Source of the DNA: Bacteroidota bacterium | Lineage (GTDB): Bacteria > Bacteroidota > Bacteroidia > AKYH767-A > 2013-40CM-41-45 | Assembly: GCA_016708785.1 (NCBI GenBank) | Contig: JADJFC010000002.1 | Span: 372,001-436,000, forward strand | Reading direction: 5' to 3' | Length of the DNA: 64,000 nucleotides | Translations under genes and position numbers: made by a program | Notes under the pieces: generated by a model | Database searches by the model: none | Told to the model about the DNA's origin: nothing | The model's input: only the letters and a program-made list of their open reading frames with translations | Part shown: positions 1 to 10,310 of the stretch, piece after piece | Layout: every line of letters starts with the position of its first letter | Numbering within the stretch: position 1 is the first letter of the stretch

Positions 1-86
1 AAAAGTTTCCTCCTGAATGACACAATTCCAATTTTACAAATCATCTCAAATAAAATGCTCTGAAAGAGAGCATTTTATTTGAGATG
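1..86. repeat. Direct repeat plus hairpin, copy 1
   Basis: A 44-base segment (1-44) recurs at 122-165 with one difference (C/T near base 29). Its last bases run into a perfect 20-bp inverted repeat, arms 42-61 and 67-86, with a 5-base loop GAAAG. The apical part of the stem (AATGCTCT / AGAGCATT) is shared with copy 2, while the lower stem differs but still pairs. The hairpin could act as a terminator for a gene left of the window, but the copied 44-base leader suggests a repeated element. The function is unknown. Confidence 0.8.
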
Positions 87-121
87 AAAACCTGTGATTT
101 AACATAGTTCCTTTATTACCT

Positions 122-210
122 AAAAGTTTCCTCCTGAATGACACAATTTCAATTTTACAAATCATCAATCAAAAAAATGCTCTGAAAAAGAGCATTTTTT
201 TGATTGATGA
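122..210. repeat. Direct repeat plus hairpin, copy 2
   Basis: Second copy of the 44-base leader (122-165), followed by a perfect 22-bp stem with arms 162-183 and 189-210 and loop GAAAA. Relative to copy 1, the base of the stem has changed on both arms so that pairing is kept, while the tip of the stem is conserved. It ends 73 bases before the proposed GIY-YIG start codon. Confidence 0.8.
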
Positions 211-282
211 AAAATGCGGACATCATTAATGTTCCTTATTTTATTGGATGCAAAAGTGATTTGTGAATTGGAAATTTGCAAA

Positions 283-561
283 ATGTATTTCACTTATATA
301 ACCACTAATCCCGGCAAAAATGCTCTGTATGTTGGCATGACTAACAATTTGAAACGACGCATTTGGGAACATGAAGCAAATCGAGGGAAGCCTGAAACAT
401 TTGCAGGAAGATACTATTGTTACAAGCTCGTGTATTTTGAAACCTTTAAAACTCCCATGGAAGCAATTGTTCGAGAAGATGAGATCAAAGATATGAGTAG
501 GGAAGAGAAGATTAAATTAATTAAATCTAAAAATCCCGGAATGAATTTTTTAATACCTTAA
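283..561 (+). CDS. GIY-YIG nuclease family protein
   Basis: A 92-residue single-domain protein of the small GIY-YIG (URI) endonuclease family. The first strand reads FTYITTN and the second ALYVGMTNNLKRR, giving the GIY/YIG hallmark followed by the conserved Arg. A His-Glu (WEHEANR) and a C-terminal Glu-rich helix (REDEIKDMSREEK) also fit. The frame is open upstream to an ATG at 214, but those 23 residues are outside the family and overlap the repeat region, so the ATG at 283 is preferred. Members are DNA strand-cleaving enzymes, and many stand-alone ones have no known role. It lies 20 bases before the methyltransferase gene on the same strand. The upstream hairpin repeats make a link to mobility conceivable, but that is inference. 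Confidence 0.8.
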   Translation: MYFTYITTNPGKNALYVGMTNNLKRRIWEHEANRGKPETFAGRYYCYKLVYFETFKTPMEAIVREDEIKDMSREEKIKLIKSKNPGMNFLIP

Positions 562-581
562 AAAAGTCGCATCTTTCTACC

Positions 582-1910
582 ATGAAATGGCCGGAAGAAT
601 TTTTAATTCGAATGCAGCATTACTTCGGCGACGATTATGAAACTTTTTTGAACGGTCTTTCAACAGAAACACCTGTAAGTATCCGGATGAATAACAGAAA
701 GCAAATTCCTGTAAAGGAAAATAGCTCTCCTATTCCTTGGAGTAAAGAAGGCTACTATCTTGATAAACGACCATCATTCACTATAGATCCTTTATTTCAT
801 GCCGGTTGCTATTATGTCCAGGAAGCAGGTTCGCAATTTCTGGAGCAATTGTTTCAACTTGCAATTAAAGATATTCCGGATCCTGTTGTGCTCGATCTAT
901 GTGCGGCACCTGGTGGAAAGTCTACACATTTGCTTTCAATTATGAATGGGAATGGACTTCTTGTCAGCAATGAGGTCATTCCTTCGAGAAACAAAGTGCT
1001 TCAGCAGAATATAGCCAAATGGGGTTTTGCAAATACGATCGTAACTCAGAATGATTCTAAGGACTTTAATAAAGCAGGAGAGTTGTTTGATGTTATTGTT
1101 GTTGATGCTCCTTGTAGCGGCGAAGGACTTTTTCGGCGTGATCCTGAAGCTTCGAATGAATGGAGTGTAGCGGCAGTAGGAAATTGTTCTGTGCGACAAA
1201 ATGAGATTCTCGATAACGTTCATAAGGCATTAAGACCGGGTGGATACCTTATATATAGTACATGCACTTTTGAATCGGTTGAGAATGAAGATCAGATCAA
1301 CAACCTCGTTGCGAACTTGGGTTATGAACTTTGCAATAATGTTAATGCTGAAAATGGCGTGAAAAAATCTAATGCCGGTTATCATTTCTATCCTCATACA
1401 ACAAAAAGTGAAGGTTTTTTTATTTCTATGCTTAAGAAACCGGATGAAAGTCATCACATAAGGATCAAAGAAGAGAAACCGAAAAATTCTGATCGGCAGT
1501 CGACAAATGTACTGTCAGAATATTTTCTTAATCCGGAGGAATTGGTATCTATTGTAAAAGATGATCGCTTGTATGCATTTCCTAAAAAGCATTATTCAAT
1601 TTTCAATTATTTAATGAAAAAACTTTTTATTCGTCAGACAGGCATATTTGTTGGGAATCAAAAAGAGAAAAATTTTATTCCTTCTGAAGAGCTTGCGCTT
1701 GCTATAGATCTAAGAAAAGTTATTGCATCAGTTGATGTCGATCTCGAAACGGCATTGAATTATCTTCGATGTGAAAATATTTCGCTTCCGGGTGTAGCTA
1801 CCGGCTGGACAATAATAAAGTATCAAAATTTCCCCCTGGGTTGGGTAAAAGTTCTTGACAGACGAGTGAATAATTATTTTCCTAAAGAGTGGAGGATTTT
1901 GAAGAAATAG
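582..1910 (+). CDS. rRNA cytosine-C5 methyltransferase (RsmF/NOL1-NOP2-Sun family)
   Basis: A 442-residue SAM-dependent RNA m5C methyltransferase. Motif I (DLCAAPGGKSTHL, about residues 105-117) binds SAM. The two family cysteines are present: C178 in DAPCSGEGLFRRD and C228 in YSTCTFE. By family knowledge one forms the covalent adduct with cytosine and the other helps product release. The N-terminal 100 residues match the RNA-binding part of the family. The C-terminal 150 residues resemble the RsmF C-terminal RNA-binding (PUA-like) module, ending in a GWVKVL motif. Length is typical for Bacteroidota members. The exact target (a 16S or 23S position) cannot be read from the sequence. Confidence 0.9.
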   Translation: MKWPEEFLIRMQHYFGDDYETFLNGLSTETPVSIRMNNRKQIPVKENSSPIPWSKEGYYLDKRPSFTIDPLFHAGCYYVQEAGSQFLEQLFQLAIKDIPDPVVLDLCAAPGGKSTHLLSIMNGNGLLVSNEVIPSRNKVLQQNIAKWGFANTIVTQNDSKDFNKAGELFDVIVVDAPCSGEGLFRRDPEASNEWSVAAVGNCSVRQNEILDNVHKALRPGGYLIYSTCTFESVENEDQINNLVANLGYELCNNVNAENGVKKSNAGYHFYPHTTKSEGFFISMLKKPDESHHIRIKEEKPKNSDRQSTNVLSEYFLNPEELVSIVKDDRLYAFPKKHYSIFNYLMKKLFIRQTGIFVGNQKEKNFIPSEELALAIDLRKVIASVDVDLETALNYLRCENISLPGVATGWTIIKYQNFPLGWVKVLDRRVNNYFPKEWRILKK

Positions 1911-1943
1911 TATCCAACGTTCATCTCATTTAAATTATTAATT

Positions 1944-2052
1944 AGGTCAAAGGTCATAGGTCAAAGGTTAGGCTTATTCTAAGTTGCATTTATTAAATCA
2001 AAGTACCCATACTTCCGAAGAGTTTGACCTTTGACCTTTGACCTTTGACCTC
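1944..2052. repeat. GGTCAAA tandem inverted repeat (family 2, copy 1)
   Basis: The left arm (1944-1970) contains repeated AGGTCAAAGGTCA units. The right arm (2023-2052) contains four TTTGACC units. They are complementary and flank about 50 unrelated bases. The element lies between two convergent genes, so it could serve as a two-way transcription terminator. A second member of the family is at 23068-23163. Confidence 0.75.
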
Positions 2053-2079
2053 TGCCCTTACTCCTTTCAGACCTGACCA

Positions 2080-2787
2080 TCAAATCCACCCATTAAGCTT
2101 GTAGTAAGCCAAAGCAACAAACTCTCTCATGCAAGTAATTTCAAGTTTCAAATAGTTCCAGAAATTATAGCGCAGTCCCATATTCTCTGAAACATCAGGT
2201 GTAAATTTTCTTCCTCCCAATTTTTTGTGACTGTATTTTAGACTCACAAACATTGCATTTTCATAGGAAGAATTTCCGCCAATTTTTGTGTAATCAAGTT
2301 TTTTGAAAACACGCATAGTTCTATACATGTTTTCAGGGGAAGTGACGATTGCAACACCTGTGTTTTCAAATCCGGGTCTGAACTTTTGTAATTCCATAGC
2401 TTGTTCGCGCGTATTAGTTCCCTTTAGCATCATCGAGATTCTTGACGAATCGACGCCGGCATTAATCAAATACCTTCTCATACTCTTTGCTACTCCCGAA
2501 TCGACAGGATGGGCAAGAACTATATCGGAGTATTTGTAAAATTTTGAAAGTTCAACAACATAGTAGAGTCGGATCAGATTTGATTCCGAAGGCATACCAC
2601 TTCCGCCAAGCATTACTATTGAATTTGGGTAAAAGCGATAGTGTGAATATTTGTCACCCAGCCAATGGTGAACATCATACGGAATTCTGGTAAAGGCAAC
2701 AATTGACATTAATATGAAAATAATTCCAAGCGAAAATACTAGATTTTTAAAGCAGGTGGCAATGCGCTTTAGAGCTTCTTTCATCAA
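2080..2787 (-). CDS. YdcF/SanA family (DUF218) membrane-anchored protein
   Basis: A 235-residue protein with one N-terminal hydrophobic segment (about residues 14-31), so probably anchored in the inner membrane with the DUF218 domain outside. The domain shows the usual pattern: VMLGGSG at the first strand, a middle helix NLIRLYYVVEL, the conserved TNTREQA motif (about residues 124-130), then VTSPENMYRTMRVFKKL. YdcF/SanA family proteins are implicated in envelope or vancomycin-barrier functions and bind nucleotides in some cases. The reaction is not established. It is convergent with the methyltransferase gene and divergent from valS. Confidence 0.75.
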   Translation of the reverse strand: MMKEALKRIATCFKNLVFSLGIIFILMSIVAFTRIPYDVHHWLGDKYSHYRFYPNSIVMLGGSGMPSESNLIRLYYVVELSKFYKYSDIVLAHPVDSGVAKSMRRYLINAGVDSSRISMMLKGTNTREQAMELQKFRPGFENTGVAIVTSPENMYRTMRVFKKLDYTKIGGNSSYENAMFVSLKYSHKKLGGRKFTPDVSENMGLRYNFWNYLKLEITCMREFVALAYYKLNGWI

Positions 2788-2920
2788 TTAATTGAGGTTG
2801 TGTACATGAATTCCATGTCGCAATGTTACAAAATTGGATTTAAATAGTCACTGCTTCGTTTCTCACCGTCTTATTGTGGAAAGCTCCTGAAAAAAGGAAG
2901 TTTTCATTCGTCATTTTTAT

Positions 2921-2928
2921 TAAATTTG
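2921..2928 (+). promoter_or_regulatory. Candidate valS promoter -7 element
   Basis: TAAATTTG matches the Bacteroidota -7 consensus TAnnTTTG exactly. A clear TTTG at -33 is missing (only TTTTC near 2901). It would start transcription about 14 bases before the ATG at 2949, which supports that start rather than the in-frame ATG at 2874. Confidence 0.5.
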
Positions 2929-2948
2929 CCACAATTCACAATTCTATT

Positions 2949-5678
2949 ATGTCTGAAATCCCAAAAACCTACGACCCCTCGCAAACCGAAGATAAATGGT
3001 ATGCTTACTGGATGAAAAACGGCTTTTTCAGGAGCGTTCCTGATGAGCGTGAGCCATATACCATTGTCATTCCGCCACCCAATGTGACCGGAGTTTTGCA
3101 CATGGGCCATATGCTCAACAATACCATTCAGGATGTACTTATCCGCCGTGCCCGTATGCTCGGAAAGAATGCTTGCTGGGTGCCGGGAACGGACCATGCT
3201 TCCATTGCTACAGAGGCAAAAGTGGTTGCTATGCTAAAAGAAAAAGGCATCAATAAAAAGGACCTCTCTCGGGAAGACTTTTTGAAATATGCCTGGGAAT
3301 GGAAAGAAAAATACGGTGGGATCATCCTTGACCAATTGAAAAAATTGGGTGCCTCTTGCGATTGGGAACGTACACGTTTCACAATGGAAGATGATTTGAG
3401 TGATGCTGTTATTGAAGTGTTCATTGATCTTTATAATAAAGGACAGATCTATCGTGGAGTACGTATGGTGAATTGGGATCCTCTGGGAAAGACTGCACTA
3501 AGCGATGAGGAAGTAATCCACAAAGAAGTAAATTCACGTTTGGTTTATGTTCGGTACGTTGTTGTTGATTCAACACTTGCTGCAACATTAAAATCAAATT
3601 CATCGGAATGGAATCTTTCAGAAAATTCTTGGGAGGTTAAAGTAGCCGGAAAATCTTTTTCAGGGAATGAATTCATAACAATTGCAACTGTTCGTCCTGA
3701 AACGATCCTTGGTGATACCGGCGTATGTGTTCATCCTGATGATCCTCGTTATGCATCGATGAAAGGAAAGTTTGCCGTTATTCCAATGGTGAATCGTCCT
3801 GTACCAATCGTTTTTGATACATACATTGAAATGGAATTCGGAACAGGTGCATTAAAAGTTACACCTGCTCACGATATCAATGACTATAATCTCGGTGTGA
3901 AATTTAATCTGGAAGTTATTGATACGATCAACGATGATGGTTCAATGAGTCCGGCTGCACAATTTTATATTGGAGAAGACCGCTTTACAGTTCGTAAGAA
4001 AATAGTAAAAGATCTTGAAGCTTCCGGTCATGTAACGAAGGTTGAAGATTACAAAAATAAAGTAGGTTATTCAGAACGTACTGATGCAGTCATCGAACCA
4101 AAATTGTCGATGCAGTGGTTCCTGAAAATGGATACTATTAGTAAACCTGCTCTTGATAATGTATTGAATGGAAATGTTAAACTAATTCCTGACAAATTCA
4201 TCAATACCTACAAACACTGGATGGAAAATGTACACGACTGGTGTATCTCTCGTCAGTTGTGGTGGGGCCAACGGATACCTGCATGGTATGATCCGAAAGG
4301 ACGTACTGTAGTGACACGTACTTCATCAGAGGCTATTGCTCTTTTCAAAAAGCAATTCAGTGATTTTGAATTTAGCGAAAAGGATCTTCGTCAGGATGAA
4401 GATGTATTGGATACATGGTTCTCTTCATGGCTTTGGCCAATAAGTGTGTTCGATGGTTTCAAAGACAAAGGAAATAAGGACATCAAGTATTATTATCCGA
4501 CGAACGATCTTGTAACCGCTCCCGAAATCCTTTTCTTTTGGGTGGCACGTATGATCATTGCCGGCTATGAATGGATGGGCGAAAAGCCATTCTCAAATGT
4601 GTACTTAACAGGTATCGTTCGTGATAAACAAGGACGGAAAATGTCGAAGTCGCTTGGGAATTCTCCTGACCCATTGGATCTTATCAAAAAATATTCTGCT
4701 GATGGTGTGCGTGTAGGAATGTTACTTGCATCTCCTGCCGGAAATGATCTTCTGTTCGATGAAGGACTATGTGAGCAAGGAAGAAATTTTGCGAATAAGA
4801 TCTGGAATGCATTCAGACTTGTTAAAGGCTGGAATGTTGGTGATGTAAAACAATCTAATGCAGATAAGATCTCAATAGAATGGTTCAATTCAAGAATGGC
4901 AGAACAAGTTGAGATCATCAACGATCATTATTCTAAACTGAGAATGAGTGATGCATTAATGTCATCATACAAATTGATCTGGGATGATTTCTGTTCTTGG
5001 TATCTGGAAATGATCAAGCCCGATTTTGTTGATGGGCAACCAATGCCTGTTTCAAAAGAAACAATGGATGCTACAATTTCAATTTTCGAAAATCTGTTGA
5101 AAGTAATTCATCCTTGGATGCCATTTATCTCAGAAGAATTATGGCATTTACTAAAGGATCGTAAAGACAAAGATTGTCTGATTGTAGCACAATGGCCTGT
5201 ATTCAAATCAAAAGATCAGACATTGTTGAATGATTTCACTTTTGCATCTGAGTTAATTACTCAAGTAAGAAATACACGTAAACAAAAGAATCTTTCTCCG
5301 AAGGAAAAAGTGTCTCTCTTTGCGAAAGATAAATCGTCCCTTAATAGTAAATTCAACGATGTGATCGTTCGACTTGCAAATCTTGATAAGTATGATTCTT
5401 CGTCAGCCAAGATCGACAATGCTTCTTCATTCTTAATTGGTAATCAGGAATTCTATATCCCGTTCTCTGCAGGAATCAATATAGCTGAAGAGAAAGAACG
5501 ACTGATGAAAGAACTTGATTACAACAAAGGCTTCCTTAAATCAGTTCAAGCCAAACTCGCAAACGAACGTTTCGTTTCGAATGCAAAACCTGAAATTCTT
5601 GAGAATGAAAAGAAGAAACAGGCAGATGCTGAGGCGAAGATTCGGTCGATTGAGGAGATGCTTGGGAGTCTGAAATAG
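2949..5678 (+). CDS. valS: Valine--tRNA ligase
   Basis: A 909-residue class I aminoacyl-tRNA synthetase charging tRNA-Val. The HIGH signature appears as HMGH (residues 51-54, after PPPNVTGVL) and the KMSKS loop as GRKMSKSLGN (about residue 564). The editing (CP1) domain lies between them, with TVRPETILGDTGV. The class motif WCISRQLWWGQRIPAW and the anticodon-binding domain follow. The last 65 residues form the charged coiled-coil tRNA arm. The frame opens at 2874, but MSEIPKTYDPSQTEDKWY is the family's normal N-terminus, so the start is set at 2949, just downstream of a promoter-like sequence. Intact and not frameshifted. Confidence 0.97.
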   Translation: MSEIPKTYDPSQTEDKWYAYWMKNGFFRSVPDEREPYTIVIPPPNVTGVLHMGHMLNNTIQDVLIRRARMLGKNACWVPGTDHASIATEAKVVAMLKEKGINKKDLSREDFLKYAWEWKEKYGGIILDQLKKLGASCDWERTRFTMEDDLSDAVIEVFIDLYNKGQIYRGVRMVNWDPLGKTALSDEEVIHKEVNSRLVYVRYVVVDSTLAATLKSNSSEWNLSENSWEVKVAGKSFSGNEFITIATVRPETILGDTGVCVHPDDPRYASMKGKFAVIPMVNRPVPIVFDTYIEMEFGTGALKVTPAHDINDYNLGVKFNLEVIDTINDDGSMSPAAQFYIGEDRFTVRKKIVKDLEASGHVTKVEDYKNKVGYSERTDAVIEPKLSMQWFLKMDTISKPALDNVLNGNVKLIPDKFINTYKHWMENVHDWCISRQLWWGQRIPAWYDPKGRTVVTRTSSEAIALFKKQFSDFEFSEKDLRQDEDVLDTWFSSWLWPISVFDGFKDKGNKDIKYYYPTNDLVTAPEILFFWVARMIIAGYEWMGEKPFSNVYLTGIVRDKQGRKMSKSLGNSPDPLDLIKKYSADGVRVGMLLASPAGNDLLFDEGLCEQGRNFANKIWNAFRLVKGWNVGDVKQSNADKISIEWFNSRMAEQVEIINDHYSKLRMSDALMSSYKLIWDDFCSWYLEMIKPDFVDGQPMPVSKETMDATISIFENLLKVIHPWMPFISEELWHLLKDRKDKDCLIVAQWPVFKSKDQTLLNDFTFASELITQVRNTRKQKNLSPKEKVSLFAKDKSSLNSKFNDVIVRLANLDKYDSSSAKIDNASSFLIGNQEFYIPFSAGINIAEEKERLMKELDYNKGFLKSVQAKLANERFVSNAKPEILENEKKKQADAEAKIRSIEEMLGSLK

Positions 5679-5682
5679 TTTG

Positions 5683-5732
5683 TTTCAGGTTTTAGGTTTG
5701 CAGGTTGCAACTTGCAAACCTAAAACCTGAAA
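5683..5732. repeat. Perfect 20-bp inverted repeat (family 3, copy 1)
   Basis: The arms at 5683-5702 and 5713-5732 are perfect complements built from CAGGTTT/AAACCTG words, with a 10-base loop. It begins four bases after the valS stop, so it may terminate valS transcription. A larger member of the same word family is the 64-bp palindrome at 26150-26213. Confidence 0.8.
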
Positions 5733-5752
5733 CCTGTAATTTTTTTACCAAT

Positions 5753-6782
5753 TTGAAAAAAGCCCTCCGATACACCCTCTACATTCTCCTGGTTGGATTT
5801 TCCTGCCTGGTGATCTGGGCGGTTTTGAATTGGACTCTTGTTGCTTATGGTTGGGGCCAATTGAAAGGACAAATGCATATCATTCGCAATGTTCGACCAC
5901 TAGAGGAAGTATTACTCGATAATGATTTTCCTGATTCCTCAAAGCAAAATTCGTTTCATAGATGTCATTGCAAAGTATGCATCTGATTCGCTCGGATTAA
6001 AACGGTCTGAAAATTATACAACTCTTTACGATCAGAAGAACAAACCGATACTTTGGGTTATCACTGCATCGGAACGTTACAAATTGAATGCTTATCAATG
6101 GAAATTTCCGGTTTTGGGAAGTGTTTCTTATAAAGGGTTCTTCGACTACAAAAAGGGCGCTTACGAAGATTCATTGTTAAAATTAGAAGGATATGACACA
6201 GATTATGGCGAAGTTAGTGCATGGAGTACTTTGGGTTGGTTCAAAGATCCAATCTTGTCAAGCATGCTTAAACGTAGCGACGGACAATTAGCAGAACTCA
6301 TCATTCATGAAATGACACATGCAACTGTTTATCTGAAAAGCAATGTTGACCTGAATGAGAATCTTGCCAGCATGATAGGCGAGGAGGGAGCAATTCGATT
6401 TTTGAATTCTCATTTTGGAAAAGAATCTGAGCAAGTAAGAGATTATGTATATCGTAAAGAAGATTACGATCTTTTTGCAAAACAAATGTTGCTAGCACAC
6501 GATAAATTGGATTCGCTTTATAAAACGTTCGAAGGTTTAGCTGAAGAAAAAAAAGCTTCACTCAAATCTGAAATGATAGCGGAAATTGTTTTGTCATTGG
6601 ATACTGTTTCATTTCACAACAAGAACCGTTACTCAACACTTTTCGAAGAGCGTAAACCTAACAATGCATACTTTATGAATTTTGTGAGATATGATTCGCA
6701 AAAAGAGGAAATGCGAATAGAACTGAATAAAAAATTTAGTGGAAATATTCACCAGTATTTGGAATCAGTAAAGAACAAATAA
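5753..6782 (+). CDS. Membrane-anchored aminopeptidase, HExxH family (frameshifted)
   Basis: About 342 residues once a single-base frameshift is bridged. The N-terminal part has one transmembrane segment (YTLYILLVGFSCLVIWAVL). The reading then moves to the next frame at an A-run (5946-5949, apparently one A too many), where FPDSSKQ joins IRFIDVIAKYA. The catalytic part has the zinc motif HEMTH followed by NENLAS, which supplies the third ligand Glu. This is the arrangement of the putative aminopeptidase family once called DUF2265. The start is uncertain: TTG at 5753 begins directly before LKKALRY, while the ATG at 5705 lies inside the inverted repeat. Both halves are well conserved, so a sequence error is more likely than a dead gene. 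Confidence 0.75.
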
Positions 6783-6795
6783 TTCTTATATTAAT

Positions 6796-6893
6796 TCTGC
6801 GGTTTTTCTGCGTATTCTGCGCAATTCTGCGGGAAATATTCACCTTGAAATTTTTCCCGCAGAATTGCGCAGAATACGCAGAAAAACCGCAGA
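6796..6893. repeat. Perfect 41-bp inverted repeat (family 4, copy 1)
   Basis: The arms at 6796-6836 and 6853-6893 are perfect complements, with a 16-base loop. They are made of TCTGCG / CGCAGA words. The element sits exactly between two convergent genes, ending three bases before the icmF stop. Other members are at 21865-21962 and 27308-27403, and there is a single-arm copy at 28325-28364. Confidence 0.9.
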
Positions 6894-6896
6894 GTA

Positions 6897-9800
6897 TTAC
6901 ATGTTTCTTCGGTATTGCCCACCAACCTCAAACAGCGCTCCAGTAATCTGTCCAAGAGAAAGATACTTCGCCGCCTCCATCAAATCCTCAAACAGATTTT
7001 TATTTTGCACAGCAGATAACTGAAGTTTGTGAAGCAGTTCATCTTTTTTGTCAGCATGAAGAGTGTGAAGTTCTTTCAGCATGTTGATCTGATATTCTTT
7101 TTCTTCTGAAGTTGCACGAATAACTTCACGAGGTACCACTGTTGGAGAACCCTTGCTTGACAAAAATGTATTTACGCCTATGATTGGAAATTCACCATTG
7201 TGTTTCAATGTTTCATAATACAAACTTTCTTCCTGGATCTTTCCGCGTTGGTACATCGTTTCCATTGCACCTAGTACGCCGCCACGTTCTGTGATGCGAT
7301 CAAATTCGAGCATTACTGCTTCTTCAACCAGATCGGTCAATTCTTCAATGATGAAAGATCCTTGTGTCGGATTTTCATTTTTCGCCAATCCTAATTCACG
7401 ATTGATGATCAATTGAATTGCCATCGCTCTACGAACGCTTTCTTCTGTTGGTGTTGTAATGGCTTCGTCGTATGCATTGGTGTGAAGTGAATTGCAATTA
7501 TCGTAGATAGCATAAAGTGCTTGCAATGTCGTGCGGATATCATTGAAGTCAATTTCCTGTGCATGTAATGATCGACCTGAAGTCTGAATGTGATACTTCA
7601 ACATCTGAGAACGCTCATCAGCATTATATTTCAACTTCATCGCTTTCGCCCAGATCTTTCTTGCGACACGACCAATCACTGCATACTCAGGATCGATACC
7701 ATTGCTGAAGAAGAAACTTAAATTCGGTGCAAATTTGTTAATGTCCATTCCGCGTGACAAATAGTATTCCACATATGTAAAACCATTTGAAAGCGTCAAT
7801 GCTAACTGTGTTATTGGATTAGCTCCTGCTTCTGCGATGTGATATCCGGAGATGGAAACAGAGTAAAAATTCCGTACTTTTTTGTCGATGAAATATTGTT
7901 GAACATCTCCCATTAGGCGAAGAGAAAATTCTGTTGAGAAGATACATGTATTCTGTGCTTGATCTTCTTTTAAGATATCTGCCTGTACTGTTCCACGAAC
8001 AACTTGAAGTGTATGGGTTTTTATTTTCTGATAAACATCAGCGGGAAGAACCTGATCACCGGTTACACCCAGTAGCATCAATCCAAGTCCTGTATTTCCT
8101 TCAGGAAGCGGACCTTGATAAACAGGTTGCTTTGTTCCTTTTACTTTGAAGATCTCTTCAATTTTAGCTTTCACAGTGTCTGTCAAGCCATGTTCTGTGA
8201 TGTATTTCTCACACTGCTGATCGATAGCAGCATTCATGAAATATCCTGTGATGATGGAGGCAGGACCATTGATCGTCATCGAAACAGATGTTTTTGTATC
8301 GGCCAAATCAAATCCGCTGTACAATTTTTTTGCATCATCCAGACAACAAATAGAAACACCGCTGTTACCGATTTTGCCGTAAATATCTGGTCTGTAATCA
8401 GGATCTTGTCCGTAGAGTGTAACTGAATCGAAGGCTGTCGACAAACGTTTTGCCGGCATTCCTTTACTTACATAATGAAAGCGACGATTGGTGCGTTCCG
8501 GTCCGCCTTCACCCGCAAACATTCGTGTCGGATCTTCTTCCGAACGTTTGAATGGATAAACTCCGGCCGTGTATGGAAATTCTCCCGGAAAATTCTCCTG
8601 TAAATTCCATTTCAATATTTCTCCCCATGCTTCAAATTTCGGAGTTGAAACTTTTGGAATGTGAGTGTGAGAAAGGGATTCTGTATATGTTTTTACCTTG
8701 ATATCTTTGTCGCGAACCTGATAAACATAGAATTCATCCTTATAACGCTGAACTTTTCCAGGCCAGTCTTCGATGATCTTTCTGTTCTTGCCATCAAGAT
8801 CTAATGCCACTTGAAGATAAAATTCTTCAAGCTGTTTGATCATTCTGTCTTTGTCTTCGAACTTTGATTCTTTCAAAGCATCTATCGACTTTCTTATTCC
8901 AAATAATTTTTGTGCAACAGATCCTTGATCAATTGTCCATTGAGCATATTTACGAACAGTCTCGGAAATTTCGCTTAGATATCTTGTACGAGCAGGAGGG
9001 ATGATGTAAATTTTTTCCGACATCTCGCCCGTGATCTCGAAATGCGATTGCAGATCGATCTTCACTTTCTCATTTAGTCTGTCAATGATAGAGCGATAAA
9101 GGCGATTCATGCCCGGATCATTGAATTGGGAAGCAATTGTTCCGAAAACAGGAAGATCTTCATCAGGTGTTTCCCAAAGTTGATGATTGCGTTTGAATTG
9201 TTTCTTTACATCACGCAAAGCATCCAATGCACCACGTTTGTCAAATTTATTTAATGCGATCACGTCAGCAAAATCCAACATGTCGATTTTTTCTAATTGT
9301 GTAGCTGCACCGTATTCCGGTGTCATTACATACAGAGCAAGATCGGAATGATCCATGATTTCCGTATCGCTTTGTCCAATACCTGAAGTTTCAAGTATGA
9401 TCAAATCATAAGCCGCTGCTTTCAATACATCAACTGCATCTTTCACATATTTCGAAAGTGCTAGGTTCGATTGACGGGTTGCAAGTGAACGCATGTATAC
9501 TCGCGGATTCGAAATAGAATTCATGCGAATTCTATCGCCTAAAAGCGCTCCACCTGTTTTTCGTTTTGACGGATCGACAGAAACGATTGCAATGTTTTTA
9601 TCTTTGAAGTCAATTAAAAACGTCGAACCAATTCATCGACGAGTGACGATTTACCTGCACCACCTGTACCGGTGATTCCTAAAACAGGAACAGTAGCAAT
9701 GGATTTAGTTTCTGTTATTTTGTGGATCTTTTTACGGATCTCCGCAAATTCATTTTCATTATTCTCCGCACAAGAAATTAGTTTTGCAATTGCCTTCGGA

Positions 9801-10285
9801 TTTTTCTTTGTCAGACTATCAACTTCTCCATTCATATTCATCCCTGTTGGGAAATCACATTGTTGGAGCATGTCGTTTATCATTCCTTGCAATCCCATTG
9901 AGCGCCCATCATCAGGAGAATAAATTCTAGCAATCCCATAGTCTTGTAATTCTTTGATCTCCTCAGGAAGAATTACACCACCACCACCACCGAAAATTTT
10001 AATATGTCCACAACCTTTTTCTTTCAAAAGGTCATGCATGTATTTGAAATATTCTACGTGTCCACCCTGATACGATGTCATTGCAATTGCCTGAACATCT
10101 TCCTGGATAGCACAATCTACTACGTCCAAAACACTTCTGTCGTGTCCAAGATGAATCACTTCCGCACCGCTCGCCTGAATGATTCGGCGCATGATATTGA
10201 TTGCAGCATCATGTCCGTCGAACAATGAAGCAGCAGTAACAATTCGGATCTTATTTTTTGGGTGGTAGACTTCGATTTTATTCAT
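6897..10285 (-). CDS. icmF: Fused isobutyryl-CoA mutase/GTPase (IcmF) (frameshifted)
   Basis: About 1129 residues when one frameshift is bridged. It combines three modules: an N-terminal B12-binding domain (SLFDGHDAA with the cobalt-ligand His, then SYQGGHVEY and FGGGGGV), a MeaB-type GTPase chaperone (P-loop [12 protein letters not shown], then [27 protein letters not shown] and NKFDKR), and a C-terminal mutase barrel. The barrel motifs [11 protein letters not shown] and [18 protein letters not shown] are those of IcmF rather than methylmalonyl-CoA mutase. It interconverts isobutyryl- and n-butyryl-CoA (or related branched acyl-CoAs) with adenosylcobalamin, and its GTPase guards cofactor loading. 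The break is at a five-base A-run (9616-9620 on +, one base short); the bridging codons at 9525-9613 encode conserved G-domain sequence. The start at 10285 was chosen over 10387 because [15 protein letters not shown] begins the domain. Confidence 0.92.
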
Positions 10286-10310
10286 AAGGCAGTGTATTCC
10301 TGTATTTCGG

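Noticed and set aside
1..210. Insertion sequence ends around the first repeats
   Set aside because: The copies are direct, not inverted, and no transposase is seen; only a GIY-YIG protein is adjacent.
5705..5752. ATG at 5705 as the aminopeptidase start
   Set aside because: It lies inside the 5683-5732 inverted repeat and encodes repeat-derived residues; kept only as an alternative start.
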